Shown here: one piece after another, positions 34,742 to 44,834 of the stretch | How the letters are laid out: every line of letters starts with the position of its first letter | Numbering within the stretch: position 1 is the first letter of the stretch | Origin: Pseudomonas fortuita | GTDB lineage: Bacteria > Pseudomonadota > Gammaproteobacteria > Pseudomonadales > Pseudomonadaceae | NCBI RefSeq assembly: GCF_026898135.2 | Contig: NZ_CP114035.2 | Span: forward strand, 2,831,501-2,895,500 | Direction: 5' to 3' | DNA length: 64,000 nucleotides | Notes under the pieces: generated by a model | What the model saw: only the letters and a program-made list of their open reading frames with translations | Database searches by the model: none | What the model was told of the DNA's origin: nothing | Program-made: the position numbers and the translations under genes

Positions 34742-36133
34742 ATGCAAACCCACAAGAACAATTTGAGTCATGGATTGAAATCACGGCATGTCACCATGCT
34801 GTCCATTGCCGGTGTGATCGGCGCCGGCCTGTTCGTCGGCTCTGGTCGTGCCATTGCTGAAGCGGGGCCGGCCACCATCCTGGCCTACATCCTGGCCGGC
34901 GGCCTGGTGGTGCTGGTGATGCGCATGCTGGCCGAAATGGCGGTTGCTTCGCCGGATACCGGTTCGTTTTCTACCTATGCCGACCTCGCCATCGGCAAGT
35001 GGGCGGGCTATACCATCGGTTGGTTGTACTGGTGGTTCTGGGTACTGATCATTCCCATCGAAGCCAATATTGCCGCCACCATCATCAATTCCTGGGTCCC
35101 GCAGATGGAGATCTGGGTCTTGTCGTTGGTGATTACCTTGTTGCTGACGGCCACCAACCTGTTCAGCGTGAAGAACTACGGTGAGTTCGAATTCTGGCTG
35201 GCACTGGTAAAAGTGGTGGCCATCGTCGCGTTCATTGCACTGGGTGTGTGCGCCATTTTTGGCCTGTTGCCCGGTTCCGGTGTCAGTGGTGTTTCGCGCC
35301 TGTGGGATACCGGCGGTTTCATGCCCAATGGCTTTGGCGCGGTGCTGAGCGCCATGCTGATCACCATGTTCTCGTTCCTCGGCGCCGAGGTGGTGACCAT
35401 TGCCGCAGCTGAATCCTCTGATGCGGGCAAGCATATTTCCAAGGCCACCAATTCGGTGATCTGGCGGATCACCTTGTTCTATATCCTGTCGATATTCATC
35501 GTCATCGCGCTGGTCCCCTGGACTGACCCGCGCCTGGCGACCGAGGGGTCCTATGTCACGGTGCTGGACACCCTGGGCGTGGCGAATGCCAAGGCCATCA
35601 TCGACTTTGTGGTGCTGACTTCGGTCACCAGTTGCCTGAACTCTTCGCTGTATACCGCTTCGCGCATGATGTACTCGCTGAGCTGTCGCGGTGATGCACC
35701 GACCTGTGCCCAGGTGACCAGCCGCAGTGGCACGCCTGTGGTCGCGGTGCTGCTCTCCACCGGTGCGGCGTTTTTGGCAGTGATCGCCAATTACCTGGTG
35801 CCGGCCAAGGTATTTGGCTTCCTCATGGCCAGCTCGGGCGCCATCGCCTTGCTGGTGTACCTGGTCATCGCGGTGTCCCAGCTGCGCCTGCGCCAGCGCC
35901 TGACCGCACAGGGCAAGACGCTGGGTTACCGCATGTGGCTGTTCCCGTGGCTGACCTGGGGTGTGATCGTGTTCATCTTCAGCGTGCTGGTAGTGATGCT
36001 CCTGCGTCCAGATCACCGGGTGGAAGTGGTGTCGACCATGGTGCTGGCGGTGCTGGTGGTATGTTCAGGCTTGCTGGTCACGCGCCGACGGGCGCGCGGC
36101 GTGCCGATGAACAGCGCAGGGCAGGGCGTTTGA
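34742..36133 (+). CDS. gabP: Amino acid permease, GabP-like
   Basis: A 463-residue APC-family permease with 12 helices. The first helix reads I-A-G-V-I-G-A-G-L-F-V-G-S-G, the substrate-binding glycine-rich turn of this family, and the N-terminus (S-H-G-L-K-S-R-H-V-T-M-L) matches GabP proteins. In E. coli csiD-lhgO-gabDTP form one operon; here the permease is kept next to csiD-lhgO while gabD and gabT are absent. Its substrate may be GABA or 5-aminovalerate, both lysine-pathway intermediates. Confidence 0.85.
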   Translation: MQTHKNNLSHGLKSRHVTMLSIAGVIGAGLFVGSGRAIAEAGPATILAYILAGGLVVLVMRMLAEMAVASPDTGSFSTYADLAIGKWAGYTIGWLYWWFWVLIIPIEANIAATIINSWVPQMEIWVLSLVITLLLTATNLFSVKNYGEFEFWLALVKVVAIVAFIALGVCAIFGLLPGSGVSGVSRLWDTGGFMPNGFGAVLSAMLITMFSFLGAEVVTIAAAESSDAGKHISKATNSVIWRITLFYILSIFIVIALVPWTDPRLATEGSYVTVLDTLGVANAKAIIDFVVLTSVTSCLNSSLYTASRMMYSLSCRGDAPTCAQVTSRSGTPVVAVLLSTGAAFLAVIANYLVPAKVFGFLMASSGAIALLVYLVIAVSQLRLRQRLTAQGKTLGYRMWLFPWLTWGVIVFIFSVLVVMLLRPDHRVEVVSTMVLAVLVVCSGLLVTRRRARGVPMNSAGQGV

Positions 36134-36220
36134 TCAGCCTGGGCTGAAGACAGACGAGCAAGTCGCACCCGGCTGTGAGAGGATGTCCCCCATCACAGCC
36201 AGGACCCCGAACACAGCCTG

Positions 36221-37114
36221 ATGAAGACACCCAAAAGAATCGAACCCCTGATCGAAGACGGCCTGGTCGACGAAGTACTGCGGCCGCTGATGAGTGGCAA
36301 GGAGGCCGCCGTGTACGTGGTGCGCTGCGGCAACCAGGTGCGCTGCGCCAAGGTCTATAAAGAAGCCAACAAGCGCAGCTTCCGCCAGGCCGCCGAATAC
36401 CAGGAAGGCCGCAAGGTGCGTAATAGCCGCCAGGCCCGGGCCATGGCCAAGGGCAGCAAGTTCGGCCGTAAAGAAGCCGAAGATGCCTGGCAGAACGCCG
36501 AAGTTGCCGCATTGTTCCGCCTGGCCGGTGCTGGTGTAAGGGTGCCCAAGCCCTACGACTTCCAGGACGGCGTGCTGTTGATGGAGCTGGTGACCGATGC
36601 CGATGGCGACGCGGCCCCGCGCCTGAACGACGTGCACCTGGACGCCGAGGAAGCCCGCACGTTCCACGCTTTTGTCATTCGCCAGATTGTGCTGATGCTA
36701 TGTGCGGGCCTGGTGCATGGCGACCTGTCCGAGTTCAACGTGCTGCTCGGCCCGGACGGGCCGGTGATCATCGACTTGCCGCAGGCGGTGGATGCAGCCG
36801 CCAACAACCACGCTTTCAGCATGCTGCAGCGCGATGTGGACAACATGGCCCATTATTTCGGGCGCTTTGCCCCGGAGCTGAAAAGCACCCGGTATGCGCA
36901 GGAGATGTGGGCGTTATTCGAGGCCGGTGATTTGCTGCCCGACAGCCCGTTGACGGGGGTGTTCGAGGATGACGAACATGAAGCTGACGTGACCGGGGTG
37001 ATGCGCGAGATCGACGCCGCTCGGCTGGATGATGCACGCCGCCGTGCAGCGCGTGACGAGGCTGAGCATGGAGTGGTCAAGGCAGAGGAGCCCACGCCGC
37101 CCTGGTTGCAGTGA
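36221..37114 (+). CDS. RIO-type serine protein kinase
   Basis: A 297-residue atypical kinase of the RIO1 family. The ATP-binding segment has S-G-K-E-A-A-V-Y-V-V; the catalytic loop is L-V-H-G-D-L-S-E-F-N-V-L-L (catalytic Asp, Asn) and the metal-binding loop V-I-I-D-L-P-Q-A-V-D. There is no signal peptide or membrane segment. Bacterial RIO kinases are poorly studied; ribosome-related roles are known only from archaea and eukaryotes. Transcribed alone, 87 bases after gabP. Confidence 0.9.
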   Translation: MKTPKRIEPLIEDGLVDEVLRPLMSGKEAAVYVVRCGNQVRCAKVYKEANKRSFRQAAEYQEGRKVRNSRQARAMAKGSKFGRKEAEDAWQNAEVAALFRLAGAGVRVPKPYDFQDGVLLMELVTDADGDAAPRLNDVHLDAEEARTFHAFVIRQIVLMLCAGLVHGDLSEFNVLLGPDGPVIIDLPQAVDAAANNHAFSMLQRDVDNMAHYFGRFAPELKSTRYAQEMWALFEAGDLLPDSPLTGVFEDDEHEADVTGVMREIDAARLDDARRRAARDEAEHGVVKAEEPTPPWLQ

Positions 37115-37190
37115 GGCGTTGCAGGCGCCTCACAACTTTGTGAGGCTTTTCCCGTATCTTGTCAGGCTACATCCGGGCAACGCGATGCAT

Positions 37191-37304
37191 GGCCCCGGCT
37201 GCGCCGGGGTTCGCGGGACAAGCCCGCTCCCACAGAGTCACCGCTAAATCTGTAAATCAGCGTTTGTTCTGCGTGAGCGGGTTCACCCGCGAAGGGGCCG
37301 GCAC
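37191..37304. repeat. Inverted REP pair upstream of hemB
   Basis: Units 37191-37235 (GCGGGACAAGCCCGCTCCCA core) and 37273-37304 (AGCGGGTTCACCCGCGAAGG) face each other. They fill most of the 302-base gap between the RIO kinase gene and hemB; the remaining 110 bases before hemB must hold its promoter, which I cannot place with confidence. Confidence 0.8.
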
Positions 37305-37416
37305 AGGCTAAACCTGGCCATTGCCATTGACGCAAGACACAATCTCGTCATTTAGCCTTTTCACTGGCGCGCGACAGGCATAAGGTATACGCCGTTCAAA
37401 ATGCCCTGGAGCTGTC

Positions 37417-38391
37417 ATGTCCAACCAATTCCCGTCCGTTCGTCCACGCCGCCTGCGCCAGAACGAGTCCCTGCGCACGATCTTCCAGGAAACCGAATTC
37501 CGCCTGGAAGACCTGATCCTGCCGATCTTTGTCGAAGAGGGCATCGATGACTTCGTGCCGATTACCAGCATGCCCGGGGTCAACCGCATCCCCGAGAAGC
37601 TGCTGGCCCGGGAAATCGAACGCTATGCCCGCGCCGGTATCAAGTCGGTGATGACCTTTGGCGTATCGCACAACCTGGACGCCACCGGCAGCGACACCTG
37701 GAACGAAAACGGCCTGGTCGCGCGCATGTCGCGCATCTGCAAGGACACCGTGCCGGAAATGGTGGCGATGTCCGACACCTGCTTCTGCGAATACACCAGC
37801 CACGGCCACTGCGGCGTACTGCATGACCATGGCGTGGACAACGATGCCACCCTGGCCAACCTGGGCAGGCAGGCGGTCATTGCCGCCGCTGCCGGTGCCG
37901 ACTTCATCGCCCCCTCGGCAGCAATGGACGGCCAGGTCCAGGCCATCCGTCGCGCGCTGGATGGTGCCGGGTTCCATGACACCGCGATCATGGCCTACTC
38001 CACCAAGTTCGCCTCGTCGCTGTACGGCCCGTTCCGTGAAGCCGGTGGCACCGCGCTGAAGGGCGACCGCAAGAGCTACCAGATGAACCCCATGAACCGC
38101 CGCGAAGCGGTGCGCGAATCGCTGCTGGACGAACAGGAAGGGGCGGACGTGCTGATGGTCAAGCCGGCCGGTGCCTACCTTGACGTGATCGCCGACATCC
38201 GCGCCGCCTCGCGCCTGCCATTGGCGGCGTATCAGGTGAGTGGTGAGTACGCAATGATCAAGTTCGGCGGCCTCGCGGGCGCCATCGATGAAGGCCGGGT
38301 GGTGCGTGAAAGCATCGGCGCGATCAAGCGTGCCGGTGCCGACCTGATCCTGACCTACTTCGCCATGGACCTGGCGCGCGAAGGTATCTGA
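37417..38391 (+). CDS. hemB: Delta-aminolevulinic acid dehydratase, zinc type
   Basis: A 324-residue porphobilinogen synthase that joins two 5-aminolevulinate molecules for haem synthesis. The Schiff-base lysines are Lys197 (Y-S-T-K-F) and Lys249 (M-V-K-P-A). The metal site has Cys122, Cys124 and Cys132 (D-T-C-F-C...G-H-C-G), the zinc-binding set of E. coli HemB. The P. aeruginosa enzyme studied structurally has Asp at these positions and uses magnesium, so this may be a second, zinc-dependent copy. Ends at a perfect terminator. Confidence 0.93.
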   Translation: MSNQFPSVRPRRLRQNESLRTIFQETEFRLEDLILPIFVEEGIDDFVPITSMPGVNRIPEKLLAREIERYARAGIKSVMTFGVSHNLDATGSDTWNENGLVARMSRICKDTVPEMVAMSDTCFCEYTSHGHCGVLHDHGVDNDATLANLGRQAVIAAAAGADFIAPSAAMDGQVQAIRRALDGAGFHDTAIMAYSTKFASSLYGPFREAGGTALKGDRKSYQMNPMNRREAVRESLLDEQEGADVLMVKPAGAYLDVIADIRAASRLPLAAYQVSGEYAMIKFGGLAGAIDEGRVVRESIGAIKRAGADLILTYFAMDLAREGI

Positions 38392-38410
38392 AGCCCGGGG
38401 CTCGGTATGA

Positions 38411-38438
38411 AAAAGCCGCTGCTACTGCAGCGGCTTTT
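38411..38438 (+). terminator. Intrinsic terminator of hemB
   Basis: A perfect 12-pair stem AAAAGCCGCTGC/GCAGCGGCTTTT with a TACT loop, starting 20 bases after the hemB stop and flanked by A and T runs; it can work in both directions. Confidence 0.85.
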
Positions 38439-38552
38439 CTGTCTGCACTGTTGGTGATGCGGCGCAAATGCACAAAAAATCAGTAAGCGCTGAATTATTT
38501 AGTGTCCCGTTGTATCTGATCCCTTAGAGCATTCATCGACAGGGATACGGGT

Positions 38553-40055
38553 ATGAAACCTCGCAAGAAACGCGTCCAGCCAATCGGGCTGAAGGACATC
38601 ACCATCGTCGACGACGCCAAGATGAAGAAGGCCATCACCGCTGCCGCGCTGGGCAATGCGATGGAGTGGTTCGACTTTGGCGTATACGGCTTCGTGGCTT
38701 ATGCCCTGGGCAAGGTGTTTTTCCCCAACGCCGACCCCAGTGTGCAGATGATCGCAGCGCTGGCCACCTTCTCGGTGCCGTTCCTGATCCGGCCGTTGGG
38801 CGGGTTGTTCTTCGGCGCATTGGGCGACAAGTTCGGGCGGCAGAAAATCCTCGCCGCCACCATCGTCATCATGTCGCTCAGCACCTTTGCCATCGGCCTT
38901 ATACCGTCTTATGCCAGCATCGGCATCTGGGCGCCCATCCTGTTGCTGCTGGCCAAGATGGCCCAGGGTTTTTCGGTGGGCGGCGAGTACACAGGCGCGT
39001 CGATCTTCGTGGCCGAATACGCCCCCGACCGCAAGCGGGGTTTTCTCGGTAGCTGGCTGGACTTCGGCTCGATTGCCGGCTTTGTGCTGGGCGCGGGGGT
39101 GGTGGTGCTGATTTCCACCATACTGGGCGAAGAAAAGTTCCTTGAATGGGGATGGCGCCTGCCGTTCTTCCTGGCCTTGCCGCTTGGCATCATCGGCCTT
39201 TACCTGCGCCATGCGCTGGAAGAAACACCCGCGTTCCAGCAGCATGTCGACAAGCTGGAGCAGGGCGACCGCGAAGGCCTGGCCTCCGGCCCCAAGGTGT
39301 CGTTCAAGGAAGTGGCCACACAGCACTGGCGCAGCCTGGTGACCTGCATCGGCGTGGTGATTGCCACCAACGTCACCTATTACATGCTGCTGACCTACAT
39401 GCCGAGCTATCTGTCGCACAACCTGCATTACAGCGAAGACCATGGCGTGCTGATCATCATTGCGATCATGGTTGGCATGCTGTTCGTGCAGCCTGTGATC
39501 GGCCTGCTCAGCGACAAGTTCGGCCGCCGGCCGTTCATTATCGTGGGCAGTGTCGGCCTGTTCGCCCTGGCCATCCCGGCGTTCATGCTGATCAACAGCG
39601 GCGTGCTGGGGGTGATTTTTGCCGGGCTGCTGATCATTGCCGTGCTGCTGAACTTCTTCATCGGTGTGATGGCCTCGACGCTGCCGGCTATGTTCCCTAC
39701 GCACATCCGCTACAGCGCCTTGGCGGCTGCTTTCAACATTTCGGTGCTGATCGCCGGGCTCACCCCGACGCTCACTGCCTGGCTGGTGGAGAGCACGGGC
39801 GACCTGTACATGCCGGCCTACTACCTGATGGTGATCGCAGCTATTGGCTTGCTGACTGGGTTGACCATGAAGGAAACCGCCAACAAGCCGCTGCGCGGCG
39901 CGGCACCGGCGGCATCGGACATTGATGAAGCGCGCGAGCTGTTGCAGGAGCACCACGACAACATCGAGCAAAAGATCGAAGACATCGATGCGCAGATCGC
40001 CGAGCTGGAAGCCAAGCGCCAGACCCTGGCACAGCAGCACCCGCGCATTGATTGA
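38553..40055 (+). CDS. proP: Osmosensory proline/betaine transporter ProP type
   Basis: A 500-residue MFS transporter of the metabolite:H+ symporter family, the same length as E. coli ProP. G-N-A-M-E-W-F-D-F-G-V-Y-G-F opens helix 1, and R-P-L-G-G-L-F-F-G-A-L-G-D-K-F-G-R is the loop 2-3 signature. The C-terminus (about residues 460-497) is a charged heptad-patterned helix (I-E-Q-K-I-E-D-I-D-A-Q-I-A-E-L-E-A-K), the coiled coil that tunes osmotic activation in ProP. This tail separates it from dicarboxylate relatives. Substrates would be proline, betaine or ectoine. Confidence 0.9.
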   Translation: MKPRKKRVQPIGLKDITIVDDAKMKKAITAAALGNAMEWFDFGVYGFVAYALGKVFFPNADPSVQMIAALATFSVPFLIRPLGGLFFGALGDKFGRQKILAATIVIMSLSTFAIGLIPSYASIGIWAPILLLLAKMAQGFSVGGEYTGASIFVAEYAPDRKRGFLGSWLDFGSIAGFVLGAGVVVLISTILGEEKFLEWGWRLPFFLALPLGIIGLYLRHALEETPAFQQHVDKLEQGDREGLASGPKVSFKEVATQHWRSLVTCIGVVIATNVTYYMLLTYMPSYLSHNLHYSEDHGVLIIIAIMVGMLFVQPVIGLLSDKFGRRPFIIVGSVGLFALAIPAFMLINSGVLGVIFAGLLIIAVLLNFFIGVMASTLPAMFPTHIRYSALAAAFNISVLIAGLTPTLTAWLVESTGDLYMPAYYLMVIAAIGLLTGLTMKETANKPLRGAAPAASDIDEARELLQEHHDNIEQKIEDIDAQIAELEAKRQTLAQQHPRID

Positions 40056-40757
40056 TCAGCGCGGCATGTAGCCACGCTGCCAGCCGCGCGGTATGAACCG
40101 CGACACCAGGGCCAGCACGCAGGCCAGCGCGCAACTGCCAGCCAGTGCCTGCAGGCCCAGGCGCTGCTGCAACCAGGCGCCCAACGCGGCCCCCAGCAGC
40201 ATGCCGGCCCAGGGCACCAGCTGCACCCGCCAGCCGTTGCGCCGTTCGCCCATCAGCCAACGGCCCAGGCCACGGCCGAAGCGGGACAGGGCGCCGGTGA
40301 CGTAAGTCAGGCCGATAGGCAGGCCGTTCACCTGTTCAACCACGGCATTGATCATGCCCATGGCCAGCGTGGCGGCCAACAATGCCGGGAAGGTGGCCGC
40401 CAACGGCCACGCCGCTGCGAACGCCAGCAGTACCGCAACCATCAGCAACACGGGCCAGGCCCGGCGGCGCAAGCCACGGGCCAGCAGCACGCCCAGCGCA
40501 TTGCCAGCGACGAAGCCCAGTATCGCGCCACTCAGGCGCAGCACCAGCGCAAGGTCTGCCTCACTGATGGCCACGGCCAGGCGTGTGGTATTGCCACTCA
40601 TGAACGACACGAAGTCGCCCAACGCCAGCAGGCCGATGGCATCGGTCATGCCAGCCAGCACTGACAAACCAGCGACCAGGCCAAGGCCGACACGGCCACG
40701 CAACACTTGCAGGCGTAGCCGCCTGGCCGTGCGCGCGGGAAGGGCGTTGGGCAGCAT
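40056..40757 (-). CDS. DUF1275 (YoaK-like) membrane protein
   Basis: A 233-residue protein with about six hydrophobic helices. G-M-T-D-A-I-G-L-L-A-L-G-D-F-V-S-F-M-S-G-N is split over two motifs typical of DUF1275 (x-G-x-x-D-A and F-x-S-x-M-T/S-G-N). Function unknown, possibly transport. It abuts the convergent proP gene with no gap and lies nine bases downstream of riboflavin synthase on the same strand, so it is co-transcribed with it. Confidence 0.85.
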   Translation of the reverse strand: MLPNALPARTARRLRLQVLRGRVGLGLVAGLSVLAGMTDAIGLLALGDFVSFMSGNTTRLAVAISEADLALVLRLSGAILGFVAGNALGVLLARGLRRRAWPVLLMVAVLLAFAAAWPLAATFPALLAATLAMGMINAVVEQVNGLPIGLTYVTGALSRFGRGLGRWLMGERRNGWRVQLVPWAGMLLGAALGAWLQQRLGLQALAGSCALACVLALVSRFIPRGWQRGYMPR

Positions 40758-40766
40758 GGCCAGGCC

Positions 40767-41396
40767 TCAGGGCAGCAGTTTTTCGCGGGCCAGGGTGCCT
40801 TTGATGGTGCGTTCTACCACATCAACCAGCACCATGGTCTGGTGATCGACCTCGATATTGAGCTGATCGCCGGCCTTGTAGCTGGCAAAAGTGGTCTGGC
40901 GCAGGGTTTCCGGGATCAGGTTGATGGTGATGACGTTGTCGTCGACATCGGCGACGGTCAGGCTGCAGCCATTGACCCCGATGAAACCGCGTGGGAACAC
41001 GTACTTGCCCCATTCCGGGGGCATGCGGAACTTGATGAAGGCGCCGGTTTCCTTGATCGACAGTTCGACGATTTCGGCGGTGGTGGCGATATGGCCGGCC
41101 ATCAGGTGGCCACCGACTTCGGCGTTCATTTTCGCCGAACGTTCAATGTTGACCCCCTGGCCCGCCTTGAAGAAGCGTAGGTTGGTGCGTTCGAGCGTGG
41201 CGGTCATGGCGTCGAACCTGACTTGGGTGCCGGCGATTTCGGTGACCGACAGGCAGGTGCCTTCGACACTGACGCTGGCGCCGATCTTCAATTCGTCGAG
41301 CAGTTCCGGGGTGAGGTCGATCGTGAACTGGTTGTGGCCCGGGTAGGTGGTCACATCAAGCAGAGGGCGGACGGCCTGAACGATGCCGGTGTACAT
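40767..41396 (-). CDS. ribE: Riboflavin synthase alpha chain
   Basis: A 209-residue lumazine-binding-domain protein that dismutates two 6,7-dimethyl-8-ribityllumazine molecules into riboflavin. It has the duplicated fold: M-Y-T-G-I-V-Q at the N-terminus and the internal repeats V-E-G-T-C-L-S-V-T and V-N-G-C-S-L-T-V-A. The usual M-F-T-G-I is M-Y-T-G-I here. It is not beside ribBA/ribH/ribD, so it may be a second copy, as P. putida has. The ATG at 41396 gives the conserved start; the ATG at 41414 adds six residues. Confidence 0.9.
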   Translation of the reverse strand: MYTGIVQAVRPLLDVTTYPGHNQFTIDLTPELLDELKIGASVSVEGTCLSVTEIAGTQVRFDAMTATLERTNLRFFKAGQGVNIERSAKMNAEVGGHLMAGHIATTAEIVELSIKETGAFIKFRMPPEWGKYVFPRGFIGVNGCSLTVADVDDNVITINLIPETLRQTTFASYKAGDQLNIEVDHQTMVLVDVVERTIKGTLAREKLLP

Positions 41397-41504
41397 GGAG
41401 TTGCTCCTGGGCACGGAAAAGAAATCTCCCGAACGCTATGCCCGTAGCGCTCTAATTGCAAGACCGACCTGCCCCTCTGCTGCACTGCCCTGGCCCGGCG
41501 CCGT

Positions 41505-43571
41505 TTACACATGTCCACTGCTGTTGACGATTCGCAGGCACAGTGCCTCGTACGGGTCCAGGTTCACCAGCAATCGCCCGTCTTCGGTCAGGTCCCCTTC
41601 GACCGTTTCGTTGATCATGTCCACGACCGGCCCCGGCGTAAACCCGGTCAACTGCAACTCCTCGGCAATAACTTCCTGGCCAAAGTTCAGTGCGCTGATC
41701 TGGATACCGCGCCCGGATGGCAGTTCATGAACCATGACCAGCAACCCCGGGCTACTGACCTCAGGCACCAGCACCTGGCGGCTGGTGGCGATGCCATAGG
41801 CCTGCCGCACGGCCAGCAGCTTCTTCACTTTGCAGGCAAACGAATCACCCTGTTCCAGCTGGCTGTCGAGGCTGCCATACAATGCCCGAGCCCGCGGCAT
41901 TCCGCGCACTGACTCCTCCGCCTGTGGGGCGAGCCCGGCCAGGTCGTAACCGCCTCGATGAATCCAGCGGGTATCGCCATCCAGCATCCGCTGCGCGACC
42001 GCTTCGGCGGGCAAGGGCAGGGCGCCGACCAGGTCCCAGCCGGACAGCGCGACCACCCCAGGCTGCATGGCGTTGTACATGACCAGCAGCAGATGCACTT
42101 TCTGAATCAGCTCGATTTCGGCCGCACCGATTTGCTCAAGGTCGCGGATGCCCAACGCTGCGGCGATCAGGCTGGCCGTGGTGCAGGCAATGCCATTGGT
42201 GACGAAGCGCAGGTTGTAGGGGGCGTGCTCGCCCGAGAGGCGTTCGTAGATTTCTTCACGGATATGCTCACGCAAAATACTCCCTGGCAAGGTCTGGCCC
42301 TTGTACAGGTACATGTCGTGGGCGTGCAGGGTCCAGAAATGCACCAGCTCCACCGTCAGCTCGTCGTGGTTCTGCAGGGCATGGATCAGCGAGGCGGGGT
42401 CGATGCCGAAGGCGTGCATTTCCTTGAGCATCAGGCGCAGGAACTCGGTATCACCGGTCAGCAGCGCATGCTGATAGGCCGGTCGGGTGATGAAGTCATA
42501 GGACAGGTCCGCCCCCCCTTTGGACATCTGCGCGATGTCGTCCAGGGTCAGGTTCAGTTCCTGGAAGCTGAAGCCACCCGCCTTGCGTATCATCCCGCCG
42601 ATCAACTGATTGCCGACGATCGACAGCGGGTGGCTTTCTGACCAGGCGGTGCCGCTGGCCCGCGTTTCCACCCCCAGAAAGCCATTGGCGTCCAGGCGCA
42701 GACCGCGCGCGCCCAGGCAGTCAAGGGCGTGCAAGGCATCGCCAATGATCATTTGCTGGGCGGCGAAGGTCGGGTCTAGCCAGTTCAGTGAGGGTTGGCC
42801 GTCCTTGAAATAGTGCAGGTAAACCCAGCGACGGGTTTTGCCGTCGACACCGGTGATGGGCGGCGTGACGCTCCAGTCGGTTTCCTTCACACCGGGCTCG
42901 AAGAAGATCACCCGTTGCAACTGGCCGACGATGTAATGGCGGGCTTTGAGCTCGTCGCACTGGGCTGGCAGCAGGTTGACCGAATCGCGGCCGGCGGGCA
43001 CCTCAGGCAGCAGCGGCCAGTCCTCCTCGCGGATTTCGACCATGTGGTACAGCCCCGGGTAGGGCCCGTGGGCCATCTCGGCCAAGCGGAAGTCGGCGCC
43101 CTTGCCCGTGTGCGAGGGAATCAGGTCGTCGATGGTAACGGCGTTGTGTGCGGCGGCCATGCGGCTCATCTGGACCAGCTCTTGTTCGCTGCCGTACAGC
43201 GGGTCGATATCGAAGCTGATGCGGTCGAAGTTACCGTCCACACTGGGGGTGAGTTCGCGGCCACGGATACCGCCGGACAGCTTGATCGGGCCAGTGTGCA
43301 CCCCCTGGATGCCGATCTCCGACAGGCGTTTCCACAGTGCTTCGTGAGCCAGGGCGCCAAGTACGGAGCAGTCTTGCGGGGCGATGATGGCGTCGGGGTA
43401 CACGGTCAACCAGACCGAGGCAATTTCGGTGGCGCGGCGGGGCTGGGCTTCGGCGTAGGGCTGCTGCCACAGGCGTGACTGCCCTGAGTACAGGCTGGCG
43501 CGCGCCTGGGAAGCCTTGAGCATGGCGCGGTCTTCGAGCCATTTGACATATGACGGGTCGGGCTGGGTCAT
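41505..43571 (-). CDS. TreS-like GH13 alpha-glucosyltransferase/trehalose synthase-like
   Basis: A 688-residue GH13 alpha-amylase-fold protein annotated in relatives as maltose alpha-D-glucosyltransferase (trehalose synthase)-like. Catalytic residues appear as G-L-R-L-D-A-N-G-F (nucleophile Asp), S-F-Q-E-L-N (acid Glu) and L-Q-N-H-D-E-L (stabiliser Asp); G-V-H-T-G-P is strand 2. There is no maltokinase domain and no partner trehalose gene nearby, unlike the fused TreS-Pep2. It may serve osmoprotection, but the exact reaction is unproven. Transcribed alone, with a REP pair upstream. Confidence 0.78.
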   Translation of the reverse strand: MTQPDPSYVKWLEDRAMLKASQARASLYSGQSRLWQQPYAEAQPRRATEIASVWLTVYPDAIIAPQDCSVLGALAHEALWKRLSEIGIQGVHTGPIKLSGGIRGRELTPSVDGNFDRISFDIDPLYGSEQELVQMSRMAAAHNAVTIDDLIPSHTGKGADFRLAEMAHGPYPGLYHMVEIREEDWPLLPEVPAGRDSVNLLPAQCDELKARHYIVGQLQRVIFFEPGVKETDWSVTPPITGVDGKTRRWVYLHYFKDGQPSLNWLDPTFAAQQMIIGDALHALDCLGARGLRLDANGFLGVETRASGTAWSESHPLSIVGNQLIGGMIRKAGGFSFQELNLTLDDIAQMSKGGADLSYDFITRPAYQHALLTGDTEFLRLMLKEMHAFGIDPASLIHALQNHDELTVELVHFWTLHAHDMYLYKGQTLPGSILREHIREEIYERLSGEHAPYNLRFVTNGIACTTASLIAAALGIRDLEQIGAAEIELIQKVHLLLVMYNAMQPGVVALSGWDLVGALPLPAEAVAQRMLDGDTRWIHRGGYDLAGLAPQAEESVRGMPRARALYGSLDSQLEQGDSFACKVKKLLAVRQAYGIATSRQVLVPEVSSPGLLVMVHELPSGRGIQISALNFGQEVIAEELQLTGFTPGPVVDMINETVEGDLTEDGRLLVNLDPYEALCLRIVNSSGHV

Positions 43572-43650
43572 TTCGCGTCCTCTTTGCGTGTCGGCACCGG
43601 CTCAGGTTATGACGGCATTGTGGCCTGATCGTTCGGCTGAAACCTGTGAT

Positions 43651-43778
43651 GGCCTCTTCGCGGGTAAACCCGCTCCCACATTGACCGCGTCGCACCAGGG
43701 GCGGTGGCTTATTCAGCTAGCCACTGTCCTCAAGGCCGGTGCAGTAACTGTGGGAGCGGGTTTACCCGCGAAGAGGCC
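43651..43778. repeat. Perfect inverted REP pair (BIME)
   Basis: The 30-base unit at 43651-43680 is an exact reverse complement of 43749-43778 (GGCCTCTTCGCGGGTAAACC plus ten more bases). It is the consensus P. putida REP and is placed between the treS-like gene promoter and the end of the lysR gene. Confidence 0.9.
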
Positions 43779-43796
43779 GGCCCTGCCAGTACACCC

Positions 43797-44714
43797 TCAG
43801 CGCCGGGCGGACAACTGCTGGGGCGCCAGGAACGCATCATGGAAGTAATTACGCACGGCCTGCATCGCCGGGCTGAATGCCCGCTCACGGTGCCAGGCCA
43901 GCCCTACACTCATGGGTGTGACCGGGTCGCTGATGGTCACCGTCTCGATGCGCTTGCCCTCCAGCGACCAAGGCCTGTGCACCAGATCTGACAAGATCGC
44001 CACACCACTGCCATTGGCAACCATGCTGCGCACGGCTTCCACCGAACTGGTCCGCACCCGCACGCTCGGGCGCTGCCCGGCCAGTTCCCAATAACGCATG
44101 GCGCTTTGCTCGGCCTCATCGACAGTCAACAGGATGAACGGCTCACAGGCGACATCGGCCAGGCTTACCGCCGAGCGCTCGCACAGCGCATGGTGGCCAG
44201 GCAGCCACAGCCGTCGCTCGGAGTTGAACAGTGTCTCCGAGACAATGTCGGGGTGGGTGAGGTTGGCGGTGAGCACGACCGCCATGTCGAAACGTCCCTC
44301 CAGCAAACCCTGCTCGATGGCGCTGCGCTCCTGCTCGTACAGCTCCAGGGTCACATCGGGGTGCCAGTGTTCCAGACGCTGCAGATGGTGTGGCAGGAAG
44401 TAGCCGATCACCGTATAGCTTGCCGCCAGGCGCAGCAGGCCGCTGGCGCGCACGTTCGGCAGCGGGCTGTTCAGCGCGTCGTCAACACTGCGCAGGATCA
44501 CGTAGGCGCGGTTCAGGAAGTGGCGGCCGGCCTCGGTCAGGCTCATGCCTTGGGCCGAGCGCTGGAACAGCATCACGCCAAGCATGGCTTCCAGTTCCTT
44601 GATCGCCGTAGTCACCGCCGACTGAGAGATGTTCAGGTGGATGGCTGCCTGGGAAATCTGGCCGATCTCGGCGGTGGCAACGAAGTAGCGGACCTGACGC
44701 AGGGTCAATGACAC
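43797..44714 (-). CDS. LysR family transcriptional regulator
   Basis: A 305-residue regulator. The N-terminal winged helix reads L-R-Q-V-R-Y-F-V-A-T-A-E-I-G-Q-I-S-Q-A-A with L-N-I-S-Q-S-A-V-T-T-A-I-K-E-L-E, the LysR recognition helix; the rest is the periplasmic-binding-like effector domain. It is divergent from pxpABC with a dyad in the gap, so it is the likely activator of the 5-oxoproline genes, perhaps sensing 5-oxoproline. Confidence 0.92.
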   Translation of the reverse strand: MSLTLRQVRYFVATAEIGQISQAAIHLNISQSAVTTAIKELEAMLGVMLFQRSAQGMSLTEAGRHFLNRAYVILRSVDDALNSPLPNVRASGLLRLAASYTVIGYFLPHHLQRLEHWHPDVTLELYEQERSAIEQGLLEGRFDMAVVLTANLTHPDIVSETLFNSERRLWLPGHHALCERSAVSLADVACEPFILLTVDEAEQSAMRYWELAGQRPSVRVRTSSVEAVRSMVANGSGVAILSDLVHRPWSLEGKRIETVTISDPVTPMSVGLAWHRERAFSPAMQAVRNYFHDAFLAPQQLSARR

Positions 44715-44742
44715 AGTGGGCTCCTGAGGTATCTGATTTTCC

Positions 44743-44771
44743 GAAGACTCCCCATCTGTTTATAGATCTTC
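44743..44771. promoter_or_regulatory. Possible LysR binding site
   Basis: Nested dyads: ATCT-N6-AGAT (44754-44767) inside GAAGA...TCTTC (44743-44771), between the lysR gene and pxpA. The spacing resembles LysR recognition sites but is not the strict T-N11-A. Confidence 0.35.
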
Positions 44772-44834
44772 CCAAGGGGGTAAGGAGAATCTAACGTGGC
44801 TTGCATGCAGTCACAAGCACCAGGAGAGACGGTC

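Noticed and set aside
38499..40040. 513-codon frame antisense to proP
   Set aside because: His/Gln/Asp-rich antisense composition; proP on the other strand is clearly real.
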